Positions 15,739 through 23,184 of a stretch of DNA of 42,064 nt are shown here, one piece after another. Source of the stretch: M55B154 sp964486725. GTDB lineage: Bacteria; Spirochaetota; UBA4802; UB4802. The notes below the pieces were generated by a model. The model searched no databases. It worked only from the letters and a program-made list of their open reading frames with translations, and was not told the DNA's origin. Within the stretch, counting starts at the first letter, position 1; the number at the start of each line of letters is the position of its first letter. The stretch lies in NCBI GenBank assembly GCA_964486725.1, contig CAZAOK010000023.1, positions 1 through 42,064 on the forward strand, read 5' to 3'. A program made the translations under genes and the position numbers.

Positions 15739-16320
15739 TTGAAAATAGGTATATTTGGAGGCACATTCAATCCCATCCACATGGGACACCTGATAAATGC
15801 GCAATATATTTGTGAAGAGTTTGACCTGCACCAAATTTTGTTCATTCCCGCCAAGTATCCTGTTCACAAACAGTTGGAAAATGAAATATCAGCAAAAGAC
15901 AGAATGGAAATGATCCGGCTGGCTATTGATGGTAATACCGTCTTCAATGTTTCATCAATAGAACTGGATAGGGACACACCCTCTTATTCAATCTATACAG
16001 CAAGACAGCTGATACAGGACAATCCGCATAATGAATATTTTTTCATACTCGGTTATGACGCGTTCAATGATATAGAAACATGGAAAGACTACGAAGAAAT
16101 GTTTAAACTGGTGAAATTTATCATTATGAAACGTCCCGGTGATAAACTTGACAGCAAGTTTAACAGGTTTATAAGTAGAATATTGTGCGGGAACAACCCG
16201 GTTATTGAAATAAGTTCATCTGACATTCGAAAGAGAATAAAAGATAAAAAAACTATACGCTATCTTGTCCCGGAGAGTGTCAGGGGGTATATTAAGCGTA
16301 AGGAGTTGTATTTACGTTGA
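15739..16320 (+). CDS. nadD: Nicotinate-nucleotide adenylyltransferase
   Basis: NadD adenylates nicotinate mononucleotide to deamido-NAD in NAD biosynthesis. Seen: GIFGGTFNPIHMGHLINAQ at the N-terminus (the nucleotidyl-transferase G-G-T-F-x-P-x-H-x-G-H signature), the FILGYDAFNDIETWKDYEE segment, and the C-terminal ISSSDIRKRI. I use the TTG at 15739, with AGGG 7 bases upstream and a normal length of 193 residues. The frame opens earlier at a TTG at 15685, whose extra 18 residues have no family counterpart. The stop overlaps the next gene's TTG start by 4 bases, and the run continues with rsfS, an order common in bacteria. Confidence 0.94.
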   Translation: MKIGIFGGTFNPIHMGHLINAQYICEEFDLHQILFIPAKYPVHKQLENEISAKDRMEMIRLAIDGNTVFNVSSIELDRDTPSYSIYTARQLIQDNPHNEYFFILGYDAFNDIETWKDYEEMFKLVKFIIMKRPGDKLDSKFNRFISRILCGNNPVIEISSSDIRKRIKDKKTIRYLVPESVRGYIKRKELYLR

Positions 16321-17420
16321 AAAGAAATGTGTTTATAGGTATTATTGCGGTACTTGTAATTATATTGATTGTAGCGGGTATTTATTTTTACCGTATACGT
16401 ACCAGGAATGCTATAGAGGTGCTGGTACAAAAGAATAAGCTCATAAATATATTGGTAGCTGGTAATATTAACAATAACGAAGATACCAATCCCTTCTATA
16501 GCATAATCAGTATAAATCCTGAAAACGGAAATAGCGGTATTACGTTTATTCCTCCTTCATACCTTGTTGAAATTGATGGGGACAAGAGTGTCAGGATCGA
16601 TTCTATTGATTTTGAAGATGACCATGATATTATCACTGATTCCATATATAAAGACATTCACCTGAAAATATCATTCTACATGCAGTTATACCAATCAGAT
16701 ATACGTCGGATGGTAGATATACTTGAAGGGGTTGACCTGTATATTCTTGACCAGGCTAAAAATCTAACCGGAACTCGCTATGGTGTCAATTATCTTGATG
16801 GGAACAGGATAATCAATTATATTGTTAATTCGCAGAACCAGTCAATTTATCAAAAATATGACAGGATACTGGATGTACTTTTAACACTTTTTTATAAAAA
16901 AGATACATACAGAAAATTTGTAACCAGTCAGTTCGCATCTGAGATGTTACGAAATGTAAAAACAAATATATTGCCACAGGAAGCCCTGGCTATAGTAGAA
17001 ATACTTTATAAGTCAGGCAATCTACATTCAACAGTGCTTCCCGGCAGGGTTGACGAAAATGGGGGGTACTATGTAGACCAGGTAACCTATAAGATATATG
17101 AAGAAAATTTTCTAAAGCCAATTGTGCTCAATGTTAACAACGAGTCATCAATAAAGGTTAAAATATTGAACGGAACTATGATATCCGGCCTGGCAAAGAA
17201 AATGAGAAATATGCTTACCCGGGAAGGTTTGACCGTGGTTGAATTCGGTACATCACCATTCCCTCCCAATGAGAACACCGTCATTATAAACCAGAAGGGC
17301 AGTATCGAACAGCTGCGAAATGTCTCTTCGATCATAGGGGTGGATCGAATATATCATGTTATTGATACCGGTCAGCTGAATGATATACTGATAATCATAG
17401 GAAAGGATTTTGCTTTGTGA
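16317..17420 (+). CDS. LytR-C domain protein with degenerate LCP domain
   Basis: A 367-residue membrane-anchored protein: an N-terminal helix (about residues 5-26), a LytR-CpsA-Psr-like region (about 40-250) and a C-terminal LytR_C domain (about 278-366, IKVKILNGTMISGLAKKMRN to ILIIIGKDF). LCP enzymes attach glycopolymers to the cell wall and need conserved Arg and Asp residues. Here the positions of R-x-D-T and of P-R-D are occupied by other residues (NPFYSIISINP, FIPPSYLVEI), and the usual A-x-x-Y-x-R-x-R is INYIVNSQN. The LCP fold may be kept without catalysis. The TTG start overlaps the nadD stop, and the stop overlaps the rsfS GTG by 4 bases. It is probably an envelope protein of structural or regulatory role. 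Confidence 0.8.
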   Translation: MKRNVFIGIIAVLVIILIVAGIYFYRIRTRNAIEVLVQKNKLINILVAGNINNNEDTNPFYSIISINPENGNSGITFIPPSYLVEIDGDKSVRIDSIDFEDDHDIITDSIYKDIHLKISFYMQLYQSDIRRMVDILEGVDLYILDQAKNLTGTRYGVNYLDGNRIINYIVNSQNQSIYQKYDRILDVLLTLFYKKDTYRKFVTSQFASEMLRNVKTNILPQEALAIVEILYKSGNLHSTVLPGRVDENGGYYVDQVTYKIYEENFLKPIVLNVNNESSIKVKILNGTMISGLAKKMRNMLTREGLTVVEFGTSPFPPNENTVIINQKGSIEQLRNVSSIIGVDRIYHVIDTGQLNDILIIIGKDFAL

Positions 17421-17776
17421 AGTCAACAACACTGACAATTGATAACGTTATTGAATTATCACGTGGTTGTGCCAGGCAGCTTGATGAAAAAAAGGCAAAG
17501 GACATAAAACTTCTTGATCTGCGTGAAATTAATTCATACCTGGATTTTTTTATAATATGTACGGGTAATTCATTGATCCATTGCAAGGCTCTTGCCAAAG
17601 AAGCCCAGGCCTATTTTAAAAAAGCGGGTTTAAAAGAAAAGAATAAGCCCAATATGTTATCCCCGTGGATTGCCATTGATTATGATGAAATTGTTGTTCA
17701 TGTATTTACAGAAGAAACCCGCACTTATTATCAACTTGAAAAACTCTGGGCAGACGCGAAGATACTGGAATATTAA
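17417..17776 (+). CDS. rsfS: Ribosome silencing factor
   Basis: RsfS (YbeB/Iojap) binds ribosomal protein L14 on the free large subunit and blocks subunit joining under starvation. The 119-residue protein shows the family core YLDFFIICTGNSLIHCKALA and the C-terminal PWIAIDYDEIVVHVFTEETRTYYQLEKLWADA. The GTG start overlaps the stop of the LytR_C gene by 4 bases. The TAA stop shares a base with the ATG of the next gene, so translation is probably coupled along this run. Confidence 0.95.
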   Translation: MKSTTLTIDNVIELSRGCARQLDEKKAKDIKLLDLREINSYLDFFIICTGNSLIHCKALAKEAQAYFKKAGLKEKNKPNMLSPWIAIDYDEIVVHVFTEETRTYYQLEKLWADAKILEY

Positions 17777-18426
17777 TGGATAACATAATGACAGATGAGT
17801 ATTATATCGTTGAGCAAATTATACGAAATATCAGTCATGAAATAAAAAACCCGCTTACTATTATGAAGGGGTATACCCAGTTACTGTCAACCGGTGTGAA
17901 TGATGCCGCCGCTGTTCAAAAATCACAGAAAATGGTACTTGAACAAATAGATCGGATAAATCAAACATTTGATCACTTATACTCCACTTTCTCTATAGTG
18001 ACAACGGAAACGGAAAAAATTGATATAGTAGGGGTCGTCAGAGATTTCATGGACAACTTGCCAGGTGAAATATCCGGCAGGGTTAATTTTTACACGGATC
18101 CAGAATATTGCATGATAAAATGTGATAAAGAAAGGTTTACCCGGTTGTTATATTGTATCGTTGAAGGCTTTGACTGGAAAAACAATCCTGACGTAAAGCT
18201 GGATGTGATACTTGTAGAAAATGAAACAACAGGTGTATCATTTAATTTCAAAGGAATTGATTTCACCCAGATGCTGGAAAAGATATTCTATCTTCCCTTT
18301 TCATCTACACAGTATTATAATACGGGTACTGAATTATATGAAGCGTACTGTATTTCACATTCCCAGGGCTGGAAATTAAACGCTTATGTAAAATTTCCCG
18401 ATTCCGTGTTTACTATAGTATTTTAA
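17776..18426 (+). CDS. Histidine kinase-like protein with degenerate ATPase domain
   Basis: A 216-residue cytoplasmic protein. The H-box is intact at about residues 18-34 (NISHEIKNPLTIMKGYTQL, phospho-acceptor His21). After it come the second helix of the dimerisation domain and a region that follows the HATPase layout, but the N-box is missing (LLYCIVEGF in place of L-x-x-N-x-x-x-N-A) and the D-x-G-x-G motif is replaced by FKGIDFTQ. The later G-T-G-L-G lid is YYNTGTELYEAY. There is no sensor or membrane region. It looks like a kinase that has lost ATP binding and may serve as a histidine phosphotransfer protein or anti-activator, as known for Spo0B and ChpT. It is followed 36 bases on by a sigma-54 response regulator, its probable partner. 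Confidence 0.75.
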   Translation: MDNIMTDEYYIVEQIIRNISHEIKNPLTIMKGYTQLLSTGVNDAAAVQKSQKMVLEQIDRINQTFDHLYSTFSIVTTETEKIDIVGVVRDFMDNLPGEISGRVNFYTDPEYCMIKCDKERFTRLLYCIVEGFDWKNNPDVKLDVILVENETTGVSFNFKGIDFTQMLEKIFYLPFSSTQYYNTGTELYEAYCISHSQGWKLNAYVKFPDSVFTIVF

Positions 18427-18461
18427 TTTATTTATATTATACTGCATACTAAAACAAATTA

Positions 18462-19880
18462 ATGGAAAACATGTTGGAAAATACATATGACATATTAATA
18501 GCAGATGATGAAGAAGGGGTCAGGGATTTTCTCGAAGATTTACTCAAAGATTCATTCAACGTGCAAACCATTGATCGCGGGGATACCATACTTGACAGGT
18601 TGAAAAATAAACCCTGTGATATATTGATACTTGACCTTCAGTTGCCAGGTATGAATGGAATAGAGGTTCTTCGTCGTTTACGGGAAAACAAAATGGACAT
18701 CGTTGTGGTTATAATAACCGCCTCCAATGATATTGAGACAGCTATAACTTCTATGAAACTTGGAGCTTATGATTACCTTGTAAAACCTTTTGATAATGAT
18801 AAACTACTTGTCATATTGAAAAATATAGTAGAAAAGCTGGACCTGGAAAAAGAAGTTAATGAACTTCGTGAAAAGGTGGGTGTCAGTTTCAGGTTTAGAA
18901 ATATTATTGGCAAGTCGTATAAAATGCAAAGGATCTTTGGGACCCTTGAGAGGGTAATCGATACTGACAGTACAATTCTGATAATCGGTGACAGCGGTAC
19001 AGGCAAAGAAATAATCGCAAAGGCTATACATTACAACAGTAACAGAAAGCAGTATCCATTCAAATCAATAGATTGCAGCACAATACCCCAGGACCTCATA
19101 GGAAGCGAATTATTTGGTCATGAAAAAGGCGCATTCACCGGTGCGATAGCAAAAAAGATTGGTAAATTCGAGGTTGCAAGTAATGGTACACTTTTTCTCG
19201 ATGAGATTAGCAACCTGTCTATTGATATGCAGGCAAAACTATTGAGGGTGTTGCAGGAAAAAGAATTCGAGCGGCTGGGTGGAAACCAGGTTATAAAAGT
19301 TGATACACGGATCGTTGCAGCAAGCAACAGGGACTTGCGCGAAATGGTAAAAGAGGGAACATTCAGAGAAGACCTGTATTATCGGCTCAACGTTGTACCG
19401 GTATATCTTCCTCCATTGAAAGAGCGAAAAGAAGATATACCTCTTTTTATTGATTATTTTCTGGATAAGTTCAGTACAGAATTTGGCCGTGAAATCACAC
19501 TTGATCTGAAGTCACGGCTGTTTTTGTCTGATTATTCATGGCCCGGAAATGTCAGGCAGATGGAAAACGTGGTTAAAAGGCTGGTGCTTCTGTCCACAGA
19601 AAAAATTATTGGTATTGATACAGTTAAAAGTGTACTGGAATTTGAAGAAGCAGGCAGTCCTTATGGTATTACAGAACCAGTTTTTTCAACAGTTTCAATA
19701 CAGGGTGAAGGCAGCATTAAGAGTCTGGGAGAAATGGAAAAAGAATATCTTGAAGAGGTGTTGAAACATTTTAATTACAACATTTCCACTACAGCACGGG
19801 CATTAAAGGTTTCAAGAAAAACAATGCACAATAAGCTGAAGAAATATAACATCGAAATACGAAAAAAAATTGCAACGTAA
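18462..19880 (+). CDS. Sigma-54-dependent response regulator, NtrC type
   Basis: A 472-residue transcription activator with three domains. The receiver (about 8-125) has the acidic pair DDEE near residue 15, phospho-acceptor Asp58 in LDLQLPGMNG, Thr86 and Lys108. The AAA+ domain (about 145-380) has Walker A GDSGTGKE (176-183), the GAFTGA loop that contacts sigma-54 (223-228), Walker B LFLDEI (244-249) and the arginine-finger region FREDLYYRLNV. The Fis-type helix-turn-helix is at the C-terminus (STTARALKVSRKTMHNKLKKY). All key residues are present, so it should be fully active. Its partner is probably the degenerate kinase just upstream. No sigma-54 promoter was recognised in the intergenic regions here. 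Confidence 0.95.
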   Translation: MENMLENTYDILIADDEEGVRDFLEDLLKDSFNVQTIDRGDTILDRLKNKPCDILILDLQLPGMNGIEVLRRLRENKMDIVVVIITASNDIETAITSMKLGAYDYLVKPFDNDKLLVILKNIVEKLDLEKEVNELREKVGVSFRFRNIIGKSYKMQRIFGTLERVIDTDSTILIIGDSGTGKEIIAKAIHYNSNRKQYPFKSIDCSTIPQDLIGSELFGHEKGAFTGAIAKKIGKFEVASNGTLFLDEISNLSIDMQAKLLRVLQEKEFERLGGNQVIKVDTRIVAASNRDLREMVKEGTFREDLYYRLNVVPVYLPPLKERKEDIPLFIDYFLDKFSTEFGREITLDLKSRLFLSDYSWPGNVRQMENVVKRLVLLSTEKIIGIDTVKSVLEFEEAGSPYGITEPVFSTVSIQGEGSIKSLGEMEKEYLEEVLKHFNYNISTTARALKVSRKTMHNKLKKYNIEIRKKIAT

Positions 19881-19916
19881 ATCATTCATGATAAAGAAAA
19901 AAGTATGATTTTTAAG

Positions 19917-19946
19917 TTGACATCTGGGAAATGTTATTAATATTTA
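19917..19946 (+). promoter_or_regulatory. Candidate promoter upstream of the Kelch gene
   Basis: A perfect TTGACA (19917-19922) is followed after 18 bases by TATTTA (19941-19946), a weak -10. If used, the Kelch-mtgA transcript has a leader of about 195 bases, much longer than elsewhere in the window. Confidence 0.35.
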
Positions 19947-19972
19947 TATATATTTTAAATCTATGAAATAAT

Positions 19973-20105
19973 CCATATAATACTGGTGCTTCCCCTCCGG
20001 GTGATATATTACATGGAATGGATTAAGACTACCTTACGATCCTCGGAAAACTGCGAGATAATATCCTTAGTGTTTACTAAATGAATGAGCAGGTGTGACA
20101 ACCTG
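19973..20105 (+). ncRNA. Possible structured leader of the Kelch-mtgA transcript
   Basis: The 267-base gap between 19880 and 20148 holds several potential stem-loops in a row: CCATATAATA (19973-19982) with a near-complementary arm ending at 20016; CTCG/CGAG (20042-20045 and 20054-20057); TTAGT-GTTT-ACTAA (20067-20080); and CAGGT-GTGACA-ACCTG (20090-20105). None matches a riboswitch core I know. The stems are short, so this is a suggestion of structure, not a called RNA family. Confidence 0.25.
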
Positions 20106-20147
20106 GAAACTTATACAAATTTATAAATAGTGATAATATTAAAAATC

Positions 20148-21185
20148 ATGAAAAAACATGTAATAAAACATAAGATATTCCTTCTATTCGCAATATTCAT
20201 TGTATCATCTTTACTTGGAGGAATATTTATTGGAAACGACATTGTTTCACATCCTGCCATACTTTCACATGACTGGCATATGGTTACTGAAAACGCGAAC
20301 TTTAAAGCAAGATCGGGGCATACCTGTGTAACGTTTAAAAACAAGTTATGGGTAATTGGTGGATGGGACGGTAAAAGGGCACATAACGATGTATGGTATT
20401 CCGATGATGGCGTACTGTGGAAAACCATGATAGAAAATGCTCCTTTCAAACCACGTGCCGGGCATACCAGCGTTGTATATAATGATAAATTATGGGTTAT
20501 AGGTGGCCTTTGCTTTGATAAAAGCAGTAATATAGATGATTTAAATGATGTCTGGGTGACAGACGATGGGCAAAACTGGACCTGTGTAAGCCGCGCCACG
20601 CCTTTTTCATCACGAGGTGGACACTCTACAGTTGTATATAATAACAAGTTGTGGGTTATCGGTGGAATTGCTACCAGTTCTGATATCTGGAACACCACTG
20701 ATGGTAAAAACTGGTTTCTTGTAATGAATGATGCTGCTTTCGGTTCAAGGGGGGGGCACGCCACGGTAGTTTTTAAGAACAAGTTATGGGTAATTGGTGG
20801 TATTTATGTTGATGATGAGAATAATTTTCATAGCTTGAGTGATGTATGGTATTCCGGTGATGGAAAAAACTGGACAATGGCAGTAGATAAGTCTTCTTTT
20901 TTTGCGGGTGGCGGTCACTCGGTTGTGGCATTTGCTGACGAGATATGGGTTATTGGAGGCTTCAGAAAGAGCGGCGCAATTAATCGTTCAACTGATGGTA
21001 TACATTGGGATCAATTCGAAGAATTCGGTGATTTCGGAGAACGGGTGTCTCATTCATGCGTGGTTTTCGGGAATGATATTTGGATTATTGGCGGATACGA
21101 TGGCTCCGGTCATAAAAATGATATATGGTATTTCAGTGACAATAAAAATGAAAACAAGTTATCAATGGCAGATACTGTAAAATAA
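20148..21185 (+). CDS. Membrane-anchored six-bladed Kelch beta-propeller
   Basis: A 345-residue protein with an N-terminal hydrophobic segment (KIFLLFAIFIVSSLLGGIF) that acts as a signal or anchor, then six Kelch-type repeats of about 45-55 residues. Each begins with a G-H-x-x-V-x-F/Y stretch and contains LWVIGG or IWIIGG, with the paired D-V-W-x-S/T-x-D-G motif in most blades. A lone strand before the first repeat (DWHMVTENANF) probably closes the propeller with the last blade. No catalytic site is seen, so a binding or scaffolding role outside the inner membrane is likely. The ATG at 20148 is favoured over an upstream GTG at 20130 because it gives a standard signal (MKKHVIKHK then hydrophobic). 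The stop shares a base with the mtgA start. Confidence 0.85.
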   Translation: MKKHVIKHKIFLLFAIFIVSSLLGGIFIGNDIVSHPAILSHDWHMVTENANFKARSGHTCVTFKNKLWVIGGWDGKRAHNDVWYSDDGVLWKTMIENAPFKPRAGHTSVVYNDKLWVIGGLCFDKSSNIDDLNDVWVTDDGQNWTCVSRATPFSSRGGHSTVVYNNKLWVIGGIATSSDIWNTTDGKNWFLVMNDAAFGSRGGHATVVFKNKLWVIGGIYVDDENNFHSLSDVWYSGDGKNWTMAVDKSSFFAGGGHSVVAFADEIWVIGGFRKSGAINRSTDGIHWDQFEEFGDFGERVSHSCVVFGNDIWIIGGYDGSGHKNDIWYFSDNKNENKLSMADTVK

Positions 21186-21910
21186 TGAGACTGGAAACAC
21201 TTGAACATATCAAGATCACTATAAAAAAGGTATGGTTAATTTTTTTAAAAGTTTCTGTATTTTCCCATCTTGCGTTTTTTTTATTAATGGGTTTTATAAT
21301 GGTGTATCTCAACTATTACAACCCTCCAACTACCAGTCTTATGTTATACAGAGAATTCGTATGCGGACAGGATGTTAAACCGGTAGAATATGTGCCACTT
21401 AACCAAATACCGGATAATTTTGTAAAAATGGTTATTTCAACGGAAGATTATAAGTTTTATGAGCATCCCGGAATTGATATAGAAGCTATAAAACGCGCAT
21501 ACGTGATAAACATGAAAGTCGGTTACAGGATGTTCGGAGGCAGTACTATTACACAACAAATTTCCAGGAGTCTTTTTCTTCTGCCAAAAAAAATCCTTAT
21601 CCGTAAATATTTAGAAGTTTTGATCGCGTTACAGATGGACGCAATGTTACCCAAAGACAGGATAATAGAACTGTACCTCAATTATGCCGAATGGGGAAAT
21701 GGTATTTTCGGTCTCTCACGAGCTGCAGAACACCATTATAAGAAGACTATTAAAACGATGAATATTGACCAGTCAGCCCGGTTAATCGCAATACTTGCAA
21801 ACCCAATCGATTATTCCCCTTATAGTTTCATGGGAAAAAAGCTGCTGGCAAACCGTTATTTCATGATTAAGTTCCGCTATTATACATACATGAAGTTTCA
21901 TGAAATGTAA
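21185..21910 (+). CDS. mtgA: Monofunctional biosynthetic peptidoglycan glycosyltransferase
   Basis: MtgA polymerises lipid II into glycan strands at the periplasmic face of the inner membrane. The 241-residue GT51 protein has one N-terminal transmembrane helix (about 18-42) and all main motifs: STEDYKFYEHPGID with the catalytic Glu at about 87, GGSTITQQISRSLFL, RKYLEVLIALQMD, and IIELYLNYAEWGNGIFGLSRAA. There is no transpeptidase domain. Its ATG overlaps the stop of the Kelch gene by one base, so the two are almost certainly co-translated. The combination suggests the Kelch protein assists or localises the glycosyltransferase, which is inference. Confidence 0.94.
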   Translation: MRLETLEHIKITIKKVWLIFLKVSVFSHLAFFLLMGFIMVYLNYYNPPTTSLMLYREFVCGQDVKPVEYVPLNQIPDNFVKMVISTEDYKFYEHPGIDIEAIKRAYVINMKVGYRMFGGSTITQQISRSLFLLPKKILIRKYLEVLIALQMDAMLPKDRIIELYLNYAEWGNGIFGLSRAAEHHYKKTIKTMNIDQSARLIAILANPIDYSPYSFMGKKLLANRYFMIKFRYYTYMKFHEM

Positions 21911-21915
21911 ATACA

Positions 21916-22428
21916 TCACATTCCGTTCATAGCCATCATGTCCTGTAATACTTCAATTTCTTCCCGTGGGAAGTTACCCAGGGATTTCAATTTTTCAAGT
22001 GTAACCAGCGCGAAGGTTCCCCTGGATCTTGCGCAAAGTTGATTGTCAGCATTAAACAGCCGTCCTTCAACTATGGCTTCCCTTTCATTTTTATGTTCGA
22101 CTATCTCACCTTCAACACGAATACTATTCTGAACATATACCGGTCTTATGAAATCCACAGATATATTTTTGGTAAGAATGAATTTCCTCATCAGGTAGAT
22201 TGTTGTCCAGCTCATGATTTCATCGAATATTGTACAGAGTATCCCACCATGGGTGAGATTCACCCAACCGTGAAAATGATGTTCAATGTCAACCCAGGAA
22301 TAGACCATTTTACCATCAGTATAGAATTCCATCTGTAATCCATGCTGATTTCCAGGTCCGCAGCCGAAACATGTATGGTCGGTTCTGTTGGGGATTTTTG
22401 TCAGTTGATCTTTTAGAGGCTGTACCAT
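21916..22428 (-). CDS. PaaI-like hotdog thioesterase
   Basis: A 170-residue single-hotdog protein of the PaaI/acyl-CoA thioesterase type. Seen: the N-terminal CFGCGPGNQHGLQMEF, which resembles the short motif of bacterial thioesterases of this group, the HGGILCTIFDEIM active-site helix (His-Gly-Gly then Asp/Glu), and the central helix-strand layout ending RSRGTFALV. It probably hydrolyses an acyl-CoA in the cytoplasm. GGGAG lies 7 bases before the ATG. It converges with mtgA (5-base spacer) and is divergent from the TusA-like gene. The substrate is unknown. Confidence 0.87.
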   Translation of the reverse strand: MVQPLKDQLTKIPNRTDHTCFGCGPGNQHGLQMEFYTDGKMVYSWVDIEHHFHGWVNLTHGGILCTIFDEIMSWTTIYLMRKFILTKNISVDFIRPVYVQNSIRVEGEIVEHKNEREAIVEGRLFNADNQLCARSRGTFALVTLEKLKSLGNFPREEIEVLQDMMAMNGM

Positions 22429-22473
22429 TGTTAATCTCCCGTTTTTTTTGATACATTAATTTGTATTGTGTAT

Positions 22474-22502
22474 TTGTCAACGAATAGTGGGATTTATATC
22501 TA
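22474..22502 (+). promoter_or_regulatory. Candidate promoter for the TusA-DUF3343 gene
   Basis: TTGTCA (22474-22479) and TATCTA (22497-22502) are spaced by 17 bases, about 70 bases before the ATG at 22571. Both hexamers are partial matches. Confidence 0.35.
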
Positions 22503-22570
22503 TATTATTCTTGACCATCATGAAATATTGCATTACGCTTTTTGATATAACTTACTGGGAGCCGTTCTTT

Positions 22571-23161
22571 ATGAAACGAAAACATACAATTGATACCCGT
22601 GGCTACATATGTCCCATCCCTGTTTCAATGGTGTCTCGTAAAATGAACTCACTTGTAACAGGTGAGCATCTTACCGTGTTCGCAGATGACACGGAGTTTA
22701 AGAATGATATCAGCAGGTGGTGCTATGAAACAGGCAACCGATTAATACACTCGGAAAAAGAAGATGGTTCGTATGTAGTAGAAATTCAAAGGGGAGAGGG
22801 ATTTCACGGAGAGACATTGATGGAAAGAATGAAGTTTTACGCCCTTGGTGTCAAGCTTCATGTAATTGCAATACTTCTGAAAATACTTCCCGTTCGAAAA
22901 ATAAATTACCTTGTAACATTTTCATCGGTAAATGAAGGAATACGGGCTGATCAGTGGTTGCAGTCAAATGAAAATGACAAGACTATATCATATACCATGC
23001 TGCCTGTCCCAGAGAAAATAACCGATCATTGCGGTGTAGTATTTGGTTTTTACGACCTGCAGGATGCCAGGGAAATATATAATTATTTAAAAGAAAACAA
23101 ATTTGTTGTTGAAGATATATACCAGAAAGATAAGCAGGAACAGTTCGAAATAGTTACATAA
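22571..23161 (+). CDS. TusA-like sulfurtransferase fused to DUF3343
   Basis: A 196-residue two-domain protein. Residues about 5-75 are TusA/SirA-like, with the signature DTRGYICPIPV holding the active Cys of the C-P-x-P motif that carries a persulfide (or selenium) atom. After a linker, residues about 115-190 match the DUF3343 layout: YLVTFSSVNEGIRADQWLQ, then MLPVPEKITDHCGVVFGF with its conserved Cys. Both domains are linked in the literature with sulfur or selenium trafficking. The ATG at 22571 has GGGAG 9 bases upstream; the frame opens at 22466 but those residues have no family match. No selenophosphate synthase or sulfur oxidation gene is nearby, so the partner is unknown. Confidence 0.82.
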   Translation: MKRKHTIDTRGYICPIPVSMVSRKMNSLVTGEHLTVFADDTEFKNDISRWCYETGNRLIHSEKEDGSYVVEIQRGEGFHGETLMERMKFYALGVKLHVIAILLKILPVRKINYLVTFSSVNEGIRADQWLQSNENDKTISYTMLPVPEKITDHCGVVFGFYDLQDAREIYNYLKENKFVVEDIYQKDKQEQFEIVT

Positions 23162-23184
23162 CACTGGATGTACTTTCCTTAATA

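Noticed and set aside
19881..20147. Known riboswitch class in the leader of the Kelch gene
   Set aside because: No conserved core of TPP, cobalamin, glycine, lysine, c-di-GMP, preQ1, Moco or THF riboswitches was recognised.
20111..20782. Minus-strand frame of 223 codons with internal repeats
   Set aside because: The repeats mirror the Kelch repeats of the plus-strand gene, so it is a shadow and not a separate repeat protein.
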